Source: Allobosea sp. Leaf344 (lineage in GTDB: Bacteria; Pseudomonadota; Alphaproteobacteria; Rhizobiales; Beijerinckiaceae). From it: a stretch of 64,000 bases of DNA. Below, piece after piece: positions 47,851 to 58,220 of this stretch. Both the position numbers and the translations under genes were made by a program. The notes under the pieces were generated by a model. The model was not told where the DNA came from, made no database searches, and saw nothing but the letters and a program-made list of their open reading frames with translations. The number at the start of each line of letters is the position of its first letter. Within the stretch, counting starts at the first letter, position 1. The stretch spans positions 1,169,138 through 1,233,137 of the forward strand of contig NZ_LMRT01000001.1 in NCBI RefSeq assembly GCF_001426225.1, given 5' to 3'.

Positions 47851-49278
47851 TCAGAATTCGCGGCGGCGGGCCGGCGGCGGCGCCCGGCTCGCCGCCTCGA
47901 CCATCGCGCCGGCGCTGGCGAGCGTCTTCTGCAGATCGGCGGAGAGCGCGGCCAATCCGGCCTCCTGGGCGGCCTGGACCGCCGAGACGATCTGGGTCAG
48001 GGCCTGCTGGGCCCCGCCTGCGTCACGCAGACGCAGGGCGAGCTTCACCCTGGCCAGCCCCTGCTCCGCCGTGCTTTCGGCCCAGCCCGGCAGCGCGCGA
48101 TCGCGCTGGCGCTGCTCCAGGGCCTGGTCGAAACTCGCGACCGCCTCCTCCAGCACGATGGATTCGCCGTAGCGCTCGCCCATCGCGCTCAGCACCTGCC
48201 CCATGCCGTGATGCAGCCCGGCCCAGCGCTCGGGCGCGGTCTCGCGGGTCCAGACGGTCGCGGCCGCCTGATAGCTGTTGAAGGCCGCCTCGAACTCGGC
48301 CATGGCGCCCGTGCGGCGGCCGAGCGAGAACAGGGCCCGGCCCAGATCCTGGTGAAGCCGCGCCCAGGCGGCCGGATCGCCGGCCTGCTTCGTGCCGCCG
48401 AGCGCCGCGCGCAGCGCCGCGACCGCCTCCTCCACGAGATCGGTATCCGGGGTGGCGGCCTGCTCGTCGAGCTTCAGCAGGGTCGCGCCGAGATGGCGCT
48501 GCAACCGCGTCCAGAGCGCGGGATCCTGCGCCTGGCGCAGATCCTCGAGCGCCAGCCGGAAGCAAGATGCGGCCTCGGCCAGCCCGCCCGGCGCCTGGCC
48601 CGAAGACAGGCGCGCCAGAGCGAGGCCCAGCCGCTCCTGGGTCGCGGCCCACAGCACCGTATCGTCGAAACTGTCGAGCCCGGCCAGGATGACGCGCAGA
48701 TGCGCGATGGCGGCGGGAAGACCCGTGCCATCCGACAGATCCTCGCTGCGCCTGATCATGACCTCGGCCTGGCCCAAAGCCAGCGCATGGCTGCGCGCGG
48801 GATCGGCGAGCCCGACCAGGGCCGAGGCCTCGCCCAGCCGGTCCGCCGCGTCGCGGTAGCTTTGGAGAGTGAGCGTCAGCAGGCTGGTCGCGCCGCGATC
48901 GGCCCTGACCTCGCCGGTGGCCAGGCGGTCCTCAAGCGACATCGAGCCGATGTCGCCGAGGCCGGAGAGAAGCTGCAGCTCGGCCTGGGCGAGAAGCCGG
49001 TCGCATTCGCCGAAGCGGCCGGCTTCGAGCGCCGCTGCGGCACCGGCGTAATGCGCCGCGATCGCGGCCGGCCGTCCCGGCCCGGCGAGGCGGGCGCGCA
49101 GCGCCAGGAAATCACCGGCCTTGCGCGCCAGAAGCCGATCGAGCCGGGCCCGGCCCAGCTCGCCCGCGAGCTTGCCGAGCGGCGCGATCATGGCGACCAG
49201 AGCGACATGGGGCAGGCCGCGGCTCTGCGAGATCTGCGCGACCGAAGACGCGAGGGTGTCTACCTGCATCTCCATCAC
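47851..49278 (-). CDS. TPR-like protein with five Trp-x5-6-LG repeats
   Basis: 475-residue soluble, Ala/Leu-rich helical protein. From about residue 200 it contains repeats of about 47 residues, each with a Trp followed by a Leu-Gly-rich helix: Trp at 210, 256, 305, 352 and 399 (for example WARLHQDLGRAL, WAGLHHGMGQVL). Phrases such as GERYGESIVLEEAVASFDQAL are those of the tetratricopeptide family with WAxTQxNLGxAL repeats. No enzymatic domain is attached. Its partners are unknown. It converges on the aminotransferase gene and is followed upstream by ridA at 33 bases. Confidence 0.7.
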   Translation of the reverse strand: MMEMQVDTLASSVAQISQSRGLPHVALVAMIAPLGKLAGELGRARLDRLLARKAGDFLALRARLAGPGRPAAIAAHYAGAAAALEAGRFGECDRLLAQAELQLLSGLGDIGSMSLEDRLATGEVRADRGATSLLTLTLQSYRDAADRLGEASALVGLADPARSHALALGQAEVMIRRSEDLSDGTGLPAAIAHLRVILAGLDSFDDTVLWAATQERLGLALARLSSGQAPGGLAEAASCFRLALEDLRQAQDPALWTRLQRHLGATLLKLDEQAATPDTDLVEEAVAALRAALGGTKQAGDPAAWARLHQDLGRALFSLGRRTGAMAEFEAAFNSYQAAATVWTRETAPERWAGLHHGMGQVLSAMGERYGESIVLEEAVASFDQALEQRQRDRALPGWAESTAEQGLARVKLALRLRDAGGAQQALTQIVSAVQAAQEAGLAALSADLQKTLASAGAMVEAASRAPPPARRREF

Positions 49279-49311
49279 CCCTCCGCCCAGAGCCGCCCCG
49301 CCGCTATCCCG

Positions 49312-49662
49312 TCACTTCGCGGCGATGACCGCGATCTCGACGGTGAATTGGGGCGCGGCCAGCTTGGCCTCGACAGTGGCGCGGCCCGGCGTCTGGCCGG
49401 CGGGGATCCACTTGTCCCAGACGCCGTTCATCTCGGCGAAGCTCGCCATGTCGGAGAGCCAGATATTGACCATCAGCAGCTTGGTCTTGTCGGTGCCGGC
49501 CTCGGCCAGCAGCCCGTCGATGATCGAGAGGATCTCCTGGGTCTGCTCGGCGACGCTCTTGCCGGCCGCCTTGTCCGCCACCTGGCCCGCGAGATAGACG
49601 GTGTTGCCGTGCACGACGGCCTTCGACATGCGCGGACCGACGCCGATGCGTTGAATGGACAT
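49312..49662 (-). CDS. RidA family protein
   Basis: Rid-family protein of 116 residues. It has GNTVYLAGQVADKA near the N-terminus and GRATVEAKLAAPQFTVEIAVIA at the C-terminus, including the Arg that binds the substrate carboxylate in active RidA enzymes. RidA hydrolyses reactive enamine/imine intermediates released by PLP enzymes; a PLP aminotransferase is encoded 1.5 kb away. ATG 49662 is supported by AGGAG seven bases upstream. Confidence 0.92.
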   Translation of the reverse strand: MSIQRIGVGPRMSKAVVHGNTVYLAGQVADKAAGKSVAEQTQEILSIIDGLLAEAGTDKTKLLMVNIWLSDMASFAEMNGVWDKWIPAGQTPGRATVEAKLAAPQFTVEIAVIAAK

Positions 49663-49804
49663 GACAGGACTCCTGAAAAAGCGTGTTGCTGGTAACCCGC
49701 GACGGGCGATTTCGCAAACGGTCATGGTTGTCTTCCGCCGGCCGCGTCGGCCTAGCTCTCATAGACGATCCGAAAGGTCCAGAGTGTGACGCCGGCCGCC
49801 GGTT

Positions 49805-50248
49805 TCAGCCGGCCACCGCGGCGTAGCCGCCCCAGAGCGCGGCGTATCGCGCCGCCTTGCCGAGCAGGACCAGCAGGATGAAGCGCGGCAGGGGGTAATT
49901 CAGCGTGCCGGCGACGAAGGTCAGCGGGTCGCCGGCGACCGGCAGCCAGGCCAGGAGCAGCGAAGGCCAGCCGAAGCGCGAGAACCAGCCCTGGGCGCGC
50001 TGCAGCCCCAGCGGATCCGGCCGCAGCCGCGCCGGCAGGCGCTCGAGCCCGTGGCGGGCGATCAGGCGCCCCAGACACCAATTGACCACCGAACCGGTCG
50101 TATTGGCGAGCGAGGCGGTGACGAACAGCGCCAGCGGATCGGCCGCCTGCGCGGCGAGCAGCCCGACGAACACCGCTTCGGACTGGGCCGGCACCAGCGT
50201 GGCGGCGACGAAGGCCGCCGCCGCCATCGCGGCCAGCGCCTCCATCAC
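49805..50248 (-). CDS. YqaA/DedA-like small membrane protein
   Basis: 147 residues with about four hydrophobic segments and a SNARE-associated/VTT-type core: an N-terminal [14 protein letters not shown] segment, [15 protein letters not shown], and the Pro-containing [35 protein letters not shown]. This matches the YqaA subgroup of DedA-related proteins, whose exact transport role is not settled. Its ATG overlaps the coaA stop by four bases. Confidence 0.82.
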   Translation of the reverse strand: MMEALAAMAAAAFVAATLVPAQSEAVFVGLLAAQAADPLALFVTASLANTTGSVVNWCLGRLIARHGLERLPARLRPDPLGLQRAQGWFSRFGWPSLLLAWLPVAGDPLTFVAGTLNYPLPRFILLVLLGKAARYAALWGGYAAVAG

Positions 50249-51219
50249 AGGCGCCGCAGCGAGACCTGCTGGATCCGGTGGCTGGCGCCTTTGGTCAGGA
50301 TCAGGCTGGCGCGCTGGCGCGTCGGCAGGATGTTTTCCTGCAGATTGGGCAGGTTGATGCCCGTCCAGAGCTGCTCGGCGATGGTCATCGCCTCCTCCTC
50401 GCCGATCTCCGCATATTTGCGGAAGAAGGAGCGGGGATCGCGGAAGGCGGTCTGGCGCAGGGTCATGAAGCGATTGACGTACCAGCGGTGCAGATCATGC
50501 TCGTCGGCATCGAGATAGACCGAGAAATCGAAATAATCCGAGACGAAGGGGATCACAGTCCCGTCCTTCGGCATCCGGCTCGGCTGCAGCACGTTCAGCC
50601 CTTCCAGGATCAGGATGTCGGGCCGCTCGACCGTGACGCTCTCGCCCGGCACGACGTCATAGACGAGATGCGAATAGACCGGGGCCGAGACCGAGGGCTT
50701 GCCCGCCTTCACATCGGAGAGGAAGCGCAGGAGCGCCGAGCCGTCATAGCTCTCGGGGAAACCCTTGCGCTGCATCAGGCCGCGGCGGTCGAGCTCGGCA
50801 TTGGGCAGCAGGAAGCCGTCGGTGGTGACCAGCTCGACCTTCGGCGTGTTGGGCCAGCGCGAGAGCAGCGCCTTGAGCACGCGCGCGGTGGTCGATTTGC
50901 CGACCGCGACCGAGCCGGCGACCCCGATGATATAGGGCACCTTGACCTCGGCCTCGGCCATCAGGAAGCGCTGCGTCGCCTTGAACAGGCCCTGGGTCGC
51001 GGCGACATAGAGCGAGAGCAGGCGCGACAGCGGCAGGTAGATCGCGACGATCTCGTCCAGCGAGATCGGGTCGTTGATCGATTGCAGCTTGGTGAGATCG
51101 TCGACCGAGAGGGTCAGCGGCGTGTCGGCGCGCAGATGCGCCCACTCGTCCCGCGTGAAGGTGCGGTAGGGAGAGCCCAGATCGGGGTCGGCCGGGGCCG
51201 GGACGAGACGCTGGTCCAT
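50245..51219 (-). CDS. coaA: Pantothenate kinase, type I
   Basis: First step of coenzyme A synthesis, 324 residues from ATG 51219: [13 protein letters not shown], the P-loop [33 protein letters not shown], and [16 protein letters not shown] are all CoaA hallmarks. The frame is open to 51357, but that extension has no support and runs through the hisE-coaA gap. It ends the his-hisE-coaA run, a common arrangement in Rhizobiales. Confidence 0.94.
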   Translation of the reverse strand: MDQRLVPAPADPDLGSPYRTFTRDEWAHLRADTPLTLSVDDLTKLQSINDPISLDEIVAIYLPLSRLLSLYVAATQGLFKATQRFLMAEAEVKVPYIIGVAGSVAVGKSTTARVLKALLSRWPNTPKVELVTTDGFLLPNAELDRRGLMQRKGFPESYDGSALLRFLSDVKAGKPSVSAPVYSHLVYDVVPGESVTVERPDILILEGLNVLQPSRMPKDGTVIPFVSDYFDFSVYLDADEHDLHRWYVNRFMTLRQTAFRDPRSFFRKYAEIGEEEAMTIAEQLWTGINLPNLQENILPTRQRASLILTKGASHRIQQVSLRRL

Positions 51220-51271
51220 GGGACGACCCGCATTCCAGGCTTCGAGGTTCAACGCGCAACAATCCTCGACA

Positions 51272-51592
51272 TCAACGGGGCCGCGCCGCCTTCTCCGCCA
51301 GGCCGGAGCGCGCAGTGCGGGCCTCAAGCTGGCCCAACACGTCCTGCAATGCAACATCGCGCGACAGAAGCACGACTAAGAGATGATAGATCAGGTCGGC
51401 GCTCTCGGCGATCAGCTCCTCCCTGTCGCCCTTCACCGCGGCGATCACGGCCTCGACCGCCTCTTCGCCCAGTTTCTTGGCGCAGCGCTCCGGACCGGCG
51501 GCGAGCAGCTTCGCCGTCCAGGATTCCTCCGGCGACGCCTTGGCGCGGCGAGCGATGATCGTCTCGAGATCGGCGAGGGTGAAACCGGTCAT
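51272..51592 (-). CDS. hisE: Phosphoribosyl-ATP pyrophosphatase
   Basis: Second step of histidine synthesis, 106 residues, of the MazG-like all-alpha fold: [30 protein letters not shown] carries the Glu cluster that binds magnesium, and [13 protein letters not shown] follows. It begins three bases after the hisF stop. HisI, its usual partner activity, is not fused here. Confidence 0.94.
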   Translation of the reverse strand: MTGFTLADLETIIARRAKASPEESWTAKLLAAGPERCAKKLGEEAVEAVIAAVKGDREELIAESADLIYHLLVVLLSRDVALQDVLGQLEARTARSGLAEKAARPR

Positions 51593-51595
51593 CGT

Positions 51596-52360
51596 TCAAT
51601 CCAGCCGCATGGCGAGGCCGGCCCGCGCCATATGGGCCTTGGCCTCCGGGATGGTATAGGTTCCGAAATGGAAGATCGAGGCCGCCAGCACCGCGCTGGC
51701 ATGGCCCAGAGTCACCCCCTCGACGAGATGGTCGAGCGTGCCGACCCCGCCGGAGGCGACGACCGGCACCGGCACCGCATCGGCGACGCGGCGGGTCAGG
51801 TCGAGATCGAAACCGGTCTTCGCCCCGTCACGGTCCATCGAGGTCAGCAGGATCTCGCCGGCGCCGAGCGCCACCACCTCCCGCGCATAATCCACGGCGT
51901 CGAGCCCGGTCGGCCGGCGCCCGCCATGGGTGAAGATCTCCCAGCGCTCGGGCCCGACCTGCTTGGCGTCGATCGCGACGACGATGCATTGCGCCCCGAA
52001 TTTCTCCGCCGCCTCGCGCACGAAATCGCGCCGGTTGACCGCGGCCGTCATGATCGAGACCTTGTCGGCCCCGGCGAGCAGCAGCGCGCGGATATCCTCG
52101 ACGCTGCGCACGCCGCCGCCGACGGTGAGCGGCATGAAACAGGCTTCGGCCGTCCGGGTGACGACGTCGAAGAGGATGCCGCGATCGTCGCTGCTGGCGG
52201 TGATGTCGAGAAAGCAGAGCTCGTCGGCGCCGGCCGAATCATAAGCCTTGGCGGCTTCGACCGGATCGCCCGCATCGACCAGATCCACGAAATTCACGCC
52301 CTTGACGACACGGCCGTCCTTGACGTCGAGACACGGGATGATGCGGGTCTTAAGGGTCAT
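51596..52360 (-). CDS. hisF: Imidazole glycerol phosphate synthase cyclase subunit
   Basis: Cyclase subunit that with HisH makes imidazole glycerol phosphate and AICAR. The 254-residue (beta/alpha)8 barrel begins [18 protein letters not shown] (catalytic Asp11). It has [22 protein letters not shown] with the second Asp region, [16 protein letters not shown] and [13 protein letters not shown]. It is separated from hisA by a DUF29 gene and an AT-rich stretch. Confidence 0.96.
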   Translation of the reverse strand: MTLKTRIIPCLDVKDGRVVKGVNFVDLVDAGDPVEAAKAYDSAGADELCFLDITASSDDRGILFDVVTRTAEACFMPLTVGGGVRSVEDIRALLLAGADKVSIMTAAVNRRDFVREAAEKFGAQCIVVAIDAKQVGPERWEIFTHGGRRPTGLDAVDYAREVVALGAGEILLTSMDRDGAKTGFDLDLTRRVADAVPVPVVASGGVGTLDHLVEGVTLGHASAVLAASIFHFGTYTIPEAKAHMARAGLAMRLD

Positions 52361-52387
52361 GCAAGCCGGGCTCGACGGTGGGCTCCC

Positions 52388-52879
52388 TCAGCCCAGGTCG
52401 AACCGGCGCGAGAGAAGGGCAAGGGCGCTATGGGAACTGGTCGCGGGCATCTGGTCCATGGCCACCGCCAGCTCGCGAGCCGCGCGTGACCTCGCCTCCC
52501 GATACCCCCGCGCGCTCGCCTCGTCCAGCCGTTGCGACAGGCTGGGGTTGTCGATCAGCAGATCCTTGATCCGTTCGCGCTGCGTCTCGATCGCCTTCTG
52601 GCAATGGCGCGTGCGCCTGACGGGGGAATGATCCCATTTCAGCACGTTGACGAGCAGCAGCCGGTAGGACTCGGACAGGCAACGGAATTCGGCGCGCGCC
52701 AGCTCCGCGACCTCTTCGGCGAGATTGGCGAGATCGAGACCCTCGGTCTCTCCCGAAGCGAGCAGGGCCGCCTGATGCATCGCCCAGCCGTAATAATCAT
52801 CCTCGAAGGCTACGAGCCCTGGGGCTCCCTGATCGGGGAGTCCCACTGCGACGCTCCTGAGCCGGGCTGTGATCGTCAT
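52388..52879 (-). CDS. DUF29 family protein inserted between hisA and hisF
   Basis: 163 residues, mostly helical, with FEDDYYGWAMHQAALLASGETEGLDLANLAEEVAELAR, the N-terminal signature of DUF29, then LLVNVLKWDH and a basic helix. The function of DUF29 is unknown; such genes occur in many copies in cyanobacteria and sporadically in proteobacteria. It lies within a his cluster that is otherwise continuous in relatives, next to 227 AT-rich bases, which points to later arrival. Confidence 0.8.
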   Translation of the reverse strand: MTITARLRSVAVGLPDQGAPGLVAFEDDYYGWAMHQAALLASGETEGLDLANLAEEVAELARAEFRCLSESYRLLLVNVLKWDHSPVRRTRHCQKAIETQRERIKDLLIDNPSLSQRLDEASARGYREARSRAARELAVAMDQMPATSSHSALALLSRRFDLG

Positions 52880-53106
52880 ATATCACGTTTCAAGGCGGGA
52901 TGATGCAGTTTTCTATCATGCCGCCGCGACAAGCAAAACCAACCGGCGCTTGTGCTATCCGGCGGGCATATATTGCAAAGACAGTGTAGTCAGTCATATA
53001 TAAGATAGTAACGCGCTCAAACTGAACAACAGATGCCTCAATTTATCGTGCTAGCGCAGTTATGCTGAATTTATAGCTTCACTATACGCCTCAGCCGCCC
53101 GACGGC
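52880..53106. other. AT-rich intergenic stretch between DUF29 gene and hisA
   Basis: 227 bases whose composition differs sharply from the neighbours: runs such as CATATATTGCAAAG, CATATATAAGATAGTAAC and AATTTATAGC in a region otherwise near 70% GC. It should hold the promoter of the DUF29 gene (and so perhaps of hisF-hisE-coaA). No inverted repeats with transposase remnants or tRNA fragments seen. Confidence 0.6.
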
Positions 53107-53838
53107 CTATCCGCGGTTTGCGAGCCGGGCGAGCGCCGCTGCCGCGTCGATCCGGCCGTCATAGAGGGCGCGGCCGGTGATGGCCCCGGCGAGCAGCGCG
53201 GCGTCGGGCGCGCAGAGCCGCTCGATATCGGCCATGGAGGCCAGGCCGCCGGAGGCGATGACCGGGATAGAGAGCGCGCCGGCCAGCGCGATGGTGCCGT
53301 CCCAGTTGATGCCCTGGAGCATGCCGTCGCGCGCGATGTCGGTGTAGATGATGGCGCAGACGCCGGCATCCTCGAAGCGTCTCCCGAGATCGGCGGCGGC
53401 CAACGCCGAGGTCTCGGCCCAACCCTCGACCGCGACCTGGCCGTCGCGCGCATCGATGCCGACGGCGACCTTCCCCGGAAAGGCGCGGGCTGCGGCCTTG
53501 ACGAAGGCCGGATCGCGCACCGCCGCCGTGCCGATGATGACGCGGCTGATGCCCTTGGCGAGCCAGGCCTCGACGGTCGCCATGTCGCGAATGCCGCCGC
53601 CGAGCTGCACCGGAAAGGCGACGCGCGCCAGGATCGCCTCGACGGCGGCGGCGTTCATCGGCTTTCCGGCGAAGGCGCCGTCGAGATCGACGACATGGAG
53701 CCAGCGAAAGCCCTGCTCCTCGAATTGGCGGGCCTGGGCGGCGGGATCGTCGTTGAAGATCGTGGCCTGGGCCATGTCGCCCTGTTTCAGCCGCACGCAG
53801 CGGCCTTCCTTCAGGTCGATCGCAGGAAACAGAATCAC
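53107..53838 (-). CDS. hisA: ProFAR isomerase HisA
   Basis: Amadori isomerase of histidine synthesis, a 243-residue barrel: [16 protein letters not shown] (catalytic Asp), [52 protein letters not shown] (second Asp) and [10 protein letters not shown]. The GTG at 53838 overlaps the hisH stop (GTGA); the frame stays open upstream across hisH, but that extension is a shadow. Confidence 0.95.
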   Translation of the reverse strand: MILFPAIDLKEGRCVRLKQGDMAQATIFNDDPAAQARQFEEQGFRWLHVVDLDGAFAGKPMNAAAVEAILARVAFPVQLGGGIRDMATVEAWLAKGISRVIIGTAAVRDPAFVKAAARAFPGKVAVGIDARDGQVAVEGWAETSALAAADLGRRFEDAGVCAIIYTDIARDGMLQGINWDGTIALAGALSIPVIASGGLASMADIERLCAPDAALLAGAITGRALYDGRIDAAAALARLANRG

Positions 53839-54491
53839 GGGGTCCACCTGAGGAAATTGGCGATCAGCTTCAGCCCCAGGCTCTGGCTCTTCTCGGGATG
53901 GAACTGCGTGCCGGCGATATTGCCATGGGCGACCATCGCCGTGACCGGGCCGCCATGATCGGTCAGCGCCAGGACATCCTCCGGCCGCGCGGCCTGCAGC
54001 GCGTAGGAATGCACGAAATAGGCGTGGAGCCCGCCGGGGCCGGTCGCGATGTCGCGGAGCAGCGGGTGCGGGGCGCGCTGGGTCAGGGTGTTCCAGCCCA
54101 TATGCGGGATCTTCAGCGCGGGATCCCGCGGCTCGATCAAGGCGACGTCGCCGGGGATCCAGCCCAGCCCCTGCGCGACCTCGTGCTCCAGGCCGCGCGA
54201 GGCCAGCAGCTGCATGCCGACGCAGATCCCCAGGAAGGGCCGCTGCCGGCCGCGCACCACATCCTCGAGCACCTCGACCATGCCGTGCACGGCGTCGAGC
54301 CCGCGCCGGCAATCGGCGAAGGCGCCGACGCCCGGCAGGACGATGCGGTCGGCGGCACGGACGGCGCCGGGGTCGCTGGTGACCAGAATCGTCGACGGGA
54401 TGCCGGCCTCGCTCGCGGCGCGCTCGAAGGCCTTGGCCGCGGAATGCAGATTGCCCGAGCCGTAATCGATGATCGCGACGCTCTGGCTCAT
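53835..54491 (-). CDS. hisH: Imidazole glycerol phosphate synthase glutaminase subunit
   Basis: Class I glutamine amidotransferase that supplies ammonia to HisF, 218 residues: [13 protein letters not shown], the nucleophile elbow GICVGMQLL, and the His/Glu pair in [11 protein letters not shown] 54491 overlaps the stop of the DUF2628 gene. HisF is encoded downstream but now separated from it by hisA and the DUF29 gene. Confidence 0.95.
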   Translation of the reverse strand: MSQSVAIIDYGSGNLHSAAKAFERAASEAGIPSTILVTSDPGAVRAADRIVLPGVGAFADCRRGLDAVHGMVEVLEDVVRGRQRPFLGICVGMQLLASRGLEHEVAQGLGWIPGDVALIEPRDPALKIPHMGWNTLTQRAPHPLLRDIATGPGGLHAYFVHSYALQAARPEDVLALTDHGGPVTAMVAHGNIAGTQFHPEKSQSLGLKLIANFLRWTP

Positions 54492-54970
54492 CGTCCCTGC
54501 GCCTCCGGAAACAGCCCGATCACGGGCAGCGGGCCCTGGTCGCGCGGACGCGACGGGGCGGGCGCCGGGCGCGCCGCGACGCTCTCTCCCGCCAGAGCAC
54601 GCTCGAAATAGCGCTTCTCGGCCTCGGCCAGATCGCGCGCCTCGACCACGTCGGCGAGGCGCCAGCCCTGGCGCGCCAGCTTGCGGGCGATCAGGTTGCG
54701 GCCCTCCAGGCCGAGGAACAGGCCGATGGCGAGATGGGCCAGGGCCATCAGCGTGCCGTCCAGCCCGTAGCGGCTCTCCGCATAGACCAGCCCGCCCCAG
54801 AGCAGCAGGAACAGCAGGCTCGCCAGCCAGAGCCGCTGCGACAGCAGCCAGAGACCGCTCAGCAGCAGCGCCCACCAGGAGAAGCTCTCCGGCAGCAGCC
54901 GCGCCCGCTCGATCTCCTCCACCCGCCCGCCGGAGCCCGGCGGCGGGATCATCACCGTATAGAAGGCCAT
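54488..54970 (-). CDS. DUF2628 membrane protein
   Basis: 160 residues with a conserved N-terminus ([10 protein letters not shown]), a Trp-rich membrane region ([31 protein letters not shown], then [21 protein letters not shown]) and a polar C-terminal tail. The family is DUF2628; its function is unknown. It regularly lies between hisB and hisH in Rhizobiales, here starting 10 bases after hisB and overlapping hisH by four. ATG 54970 is chosen because it begins at the conserved segment. Confidence 0.85.
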   Translation of the reverse strand: MAFYTVMIPPPGSGGRVEEIERARLLPESFSWWALLLSGLWLLSQRLWLASLLFLLLWGGLVYAESRYGLDGTLMALAHLAIGLFLGLEGRNLIARKLARQGWRLADVVEARDLAEAEKRYFERALAGESVAARPAPAPSRPRDQGPLPVIGLFPEAQGR

Positions 54971-54980
54971 GCTCGGTTCC

Positions 54981-55568
54981 TTACAGCGCGCCCTTGGTCG
55001 AGGGAACGCGGCCGCCCTCGCGCGGGTCCACCTCGAGCGCGATGCGCAGCGCCCGGGCCAGGCCCTTGAAGCAGCTCTCGGCGATATGATGGGCATTGTC
55101 CCCGTAGAGCGTCTCGACATGCAGGGTCAGGCCGGCATTGATCGCGAAGGCCTGGAAGAATTCCCGGACCAGCTCGGTGTCGAAACTCCCGATCTTCTCG
55201 GCCCGGAACTGGGTGCGGAAGACCAGGAAGGGCCGGCCCGAGACGTCCACCGCCACGCGGGTCAGCGTCTCGTCCATCGGCAGATGCACGTCAGCGTAGC
55301 GGCGGATGCCCTTCTTGTCGCCCAGCGCCTGTTTCAGCGCCTCGCCCAGCGCGATGCCGGCATCCTCCACCGAATGATGATCGTCGATATGGGTGTCCCC
55401 GCTCACGCTGACGGCGAGATCGATCAGCGCATGGCGGGCGAAGAGATCGAGCATATGGTCGAAGAAACCGACCCCGGTCGCAATCTCGGCCTTGCCCGTG
55501 CCGTCGAGCACGAGTCTGACCGCGATGTCGGTCTCATTGGTGCGGCGCTTCACTTCGCCCGAACGCAT
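54981..55568 (-). CDS. hisB: Imidazoleglycerol-phosphate dehydratase
   Basis: Manganese-dependent dehydratase of histidine synthesis, 195 residues: [41 protein letters not shown] and the second metal cluster NAHHIAES near the C-terminus. It is the single-domain form without the HolPase fusion. ATG 55568 begins [13 protein letters not shown], the family start; an open frame continues to 55658. It is the first gene of the his run and divergent from hslV. Confidence 0.95.
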   Translation of the reverse strand: MRSGEVKRRTNETDIAVRLVLDGTGKAEIATGVGFFDHMLDLFARHALIDLAVSVSGDTHIDDHHSVEDAGIALGEALKQALGDKKGIRRYADVHLPMDETLTRVAVDVSGRPFLVFRTQFRAEKIGSFDTELVREFFQAFAINAGLTLHVETLYGDNAHHIAESCFKGLARALRIALEVDPREGGRVPSTKGAL

Positions 55569-55707
55569 GACAGCCCCTGTCGCTGGCGGATTTCGCGTGG
55601 CTTTAGCAGGCGCGGGGCGGGAAGGCCAATGCTTCGCCGCGTCGCGGGACCAGGCCACGGCCGAGCGGCGCGGCCGGCGGATTCGCAGGGTCTTCGCGCT
55701 CGATGCT

Positions 55708-55737
55708 CTTGATACCGGGCGCCGGCCTGAACATGTT
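55708..55737 (+). promoter_or_regulatory. Candidate heat-shock (RpoH) promoter for hslVU
   Basis: CTTGATA (55708-55714), 15-17 bases, then CATGTT (55732-55737), resembling the CTTG...CCATNT form of sigma-32 promoters. It lies 39 bases before hslV, whose operon is heat-shock controlled in many proteobacteria. Confidence 0.35.
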
Positions 55738-55775
55738 GGCGGCTCCCGCCCGCGCCGAGCCAGGACGAGATCGCG

Positions 55776-56344
<569 letters not shown>

Positions 56345-56348
<4 letters not shown>

Positions 56349-56878
56349 CCGGGCAGCAATCCCCCGAAATCGGGTTCAGGCCGGTCTGCGCCGCCGATCT
56401 GCCGCTGCTGGCGCGCTGGCTGGCCCAGCCGCATTGGCAGGATTGGTGGGGCGAGCCGGAGAGCGAGCTCGCCATCATCCGCGAGATGGTCGAGGGGCGC
56501 GATCCCTGCCGGCCCTTCCTGTTCACGCTGGATGGCGAGCCGGCCGGCTATCTCCAGCTCTGGCAGGTCGCGCTCAACCTCGATCCGGACAGCCTGGCGC
56601 AGAGCCCCTGGATGGCCGAGGTCCCGTCCGATGCGGTCGGCATCGACCTGTCGATCGGCGATGCGGACAGGCTCTCGCAGGGGCTCGGCTCGGCCGTGTT
56701 GCGGCGCTTCGCCCGGATGCTCCTGGCGCAGGGACACGAGACCATCCTGATCGACCCGCATCCCGACAATCACCGCGCGGTGGCGGCCTATCGCAAGGCC
56801 GGTTTCCGCCCCGTGCCGCATCTCGAAGGCCGCACGGACGGGGTGCTCATCATGCAGTTTCAGCAGGACCAGGCCTGA
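56345..56878 (+). CDS. GNAT acetyltransferase (AAC(6')-like) between hslV and hslU
   Basis: 177 residues from a GTG that overlaps the hslV stop. An N-terminal [29 protein letters not shown] stretch and the acetyl-CoA-binding [14 protein letters not shown] plus [19 protein letters not shown] match the aminoglycoside 6'-N-acetyltransferase/IucB subgroup of GNAT proteins. Resistance should not be assumed: core-genome homologues at this site are housekeeping-like. It is locked into the hslVU operon, one base before hslU. Confidence 0.87.
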
Positions 56879-56879
56879 C

Positions 56880-58187
56880 ATGACCAGTTTTTCGCCGCGC
56901 GAGATCGTTTCCGAGCTCGACCGCTTCATCGTCGGCCAGAACGACGCCAAGCGCGCCGTCGCGATCGCGCTGCGCAATCGCTGGCGGCGGCAGCAGCTGG
57001 AGGGGCCGCTGCGCGAGGAGGTCTCGCCCAAGAACATCCTGATGATCGGCCCGACCGGCTGCGGCAAGACCGAGATCGCCCGGCGGCTGGCCAAGCTCGC
57101 CAACGCGCCCTTCCTCAAGGTCGAGGCGACGAAATTCACCGAGGTCGGCTATGTCGGGCGCGACGTCGAATCGATCGTGCGCGATCTGGTCGAGGTGGCG
57201 ATCGCGCTGGTTCGCGAGACCAAGCGCAAGGACGTACAGGCCAAGGCGCATCTGGCCGCCGAGGAGCGGGTGCTGGACGCGCTGGTGGGAGCCACCGCCA
57301 GCCCCGCGACGCGCGACAGTTTCCGCCGCAAGCTGCGCGCCAACGAGCTGGACGAGAAGGAGATCGAGGTCGAGATCGCGGCCGGCGCCTCCTCCGCGCC
57401 GATGTTCGAGGTGCCCGGCATGCCCGGCGCCTCGATCGGCGCGATCAACCTCTCCGACATGTTCGGCAAGGCCTTCGGCCAGAAGGGCAAGCCCAAGCGC
57501 ATCCTGGTCCGGGACGCCTATGGCCCGCTGCTGACCGAGGAGAGCGACAAGCTGATCGACCAGGAGGCGATCGTCCAGGCGGCGATCCGCGAGGTCGAGA
57601 ACAACGGCATCGTCTTCCTCGACGAGATCGACAAGATCTGCGCGCGCGAAGGCAAGGGCGGCGCGGATGTCTCGCGCGAGGGCGTGCAGCGCGACCTGTT
57701 GCCGCTGATCGAGGGCACCAGCGTCGCCACCAAGCACGGCGTGGTGAAGAGCGACCACATCCTGTTCATCGCGTCGGGCGCCTTCCATGTCTCGCGTCCG
57801 TCGGATCTGCTGCCGGAGCTGCAGGGCCGGCTGCCGATCCGGGTCGAGCTTCAGCCGCTGGACATCGAGGATTTCAAGCGCATCCTGACCGAGACCGAAG
57901 CGAGCCTGATCAAGCAATCCGTGGCGCTGATGGCCACCGAGGAGCTCACGATCAGCTTCACCCCCGACGCCATCCACGCGATCGCGCGGATCGCGGTGGA
58001 GGTGAACGCGGCGGTCGAGAATATCGGGGCGCGCCGGCTGCAGACGGTGATCGAACGCATTCTGGACGACGTCTCCTTCACCGCCCCCGATCGCTCGGGC
58101 GAGAGCGTGCTGATCGACGCGGCCTATGTCGAGGCGCGGATCGGCGACCTCGCCCGGAACACGGATCTCAGCCGGTTCATCCTGTAG
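56880..58187 (+). CDS. hslU: HslU ATPase subunit of the HslUV protease
   Basis: AAA+ unfoldase of 435 residues: [15 protein letters not shown] at the N-terminus, Walker [12 protein letters not shown], the pore motif GYVGRDV, the intermediate I domain (about 110-230), Walker [11 protein letters not shown], sensor 1 region SGAFH, and the C-terminal LSRFIL that docks on HslV. Length and motifs are complete. Confidence 0.96.
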   Translation: MTSFSPREIVSELDRFIVGQNDAKRAVAIALRNRWRRQQLEGPLREEVSPKNILMIGPTGCGKTEIARRLAKLANAPFLKVEATKFTEVGYVGRDVESIVRDLVEVAIALVRETKRKDVQAKAHLAAEERVLDALVGATASPATRDSFRRKLRANELDEKEIEVEIAAGASSAPMFEVPGMPGASIGAINLSDMFGKAFGQKGKPKRILVRDAYGPLLTEESDKLIDQEAIVQAAIREVENNGIVFLDEIDKICAREGKGGADVSREGVQRDLLPLIEGTSVATKHGVVKSDHILFIASGAFHVSRPSDLLPELQGRLPIRVELQPLDIEDFKRILTETEASLIKQSVALMATEELTISFTPDAIHAIARIAVEVNAAVENIGARRLQTVIERILDDVSFTAPDRSGESVLIDAAYVEARIGDLARNTDLSRFIL

Positions 58188-58220
58188 GGTCGGCCGGGCC
58201 CGGGGGGAGGGAAGAGGGCG

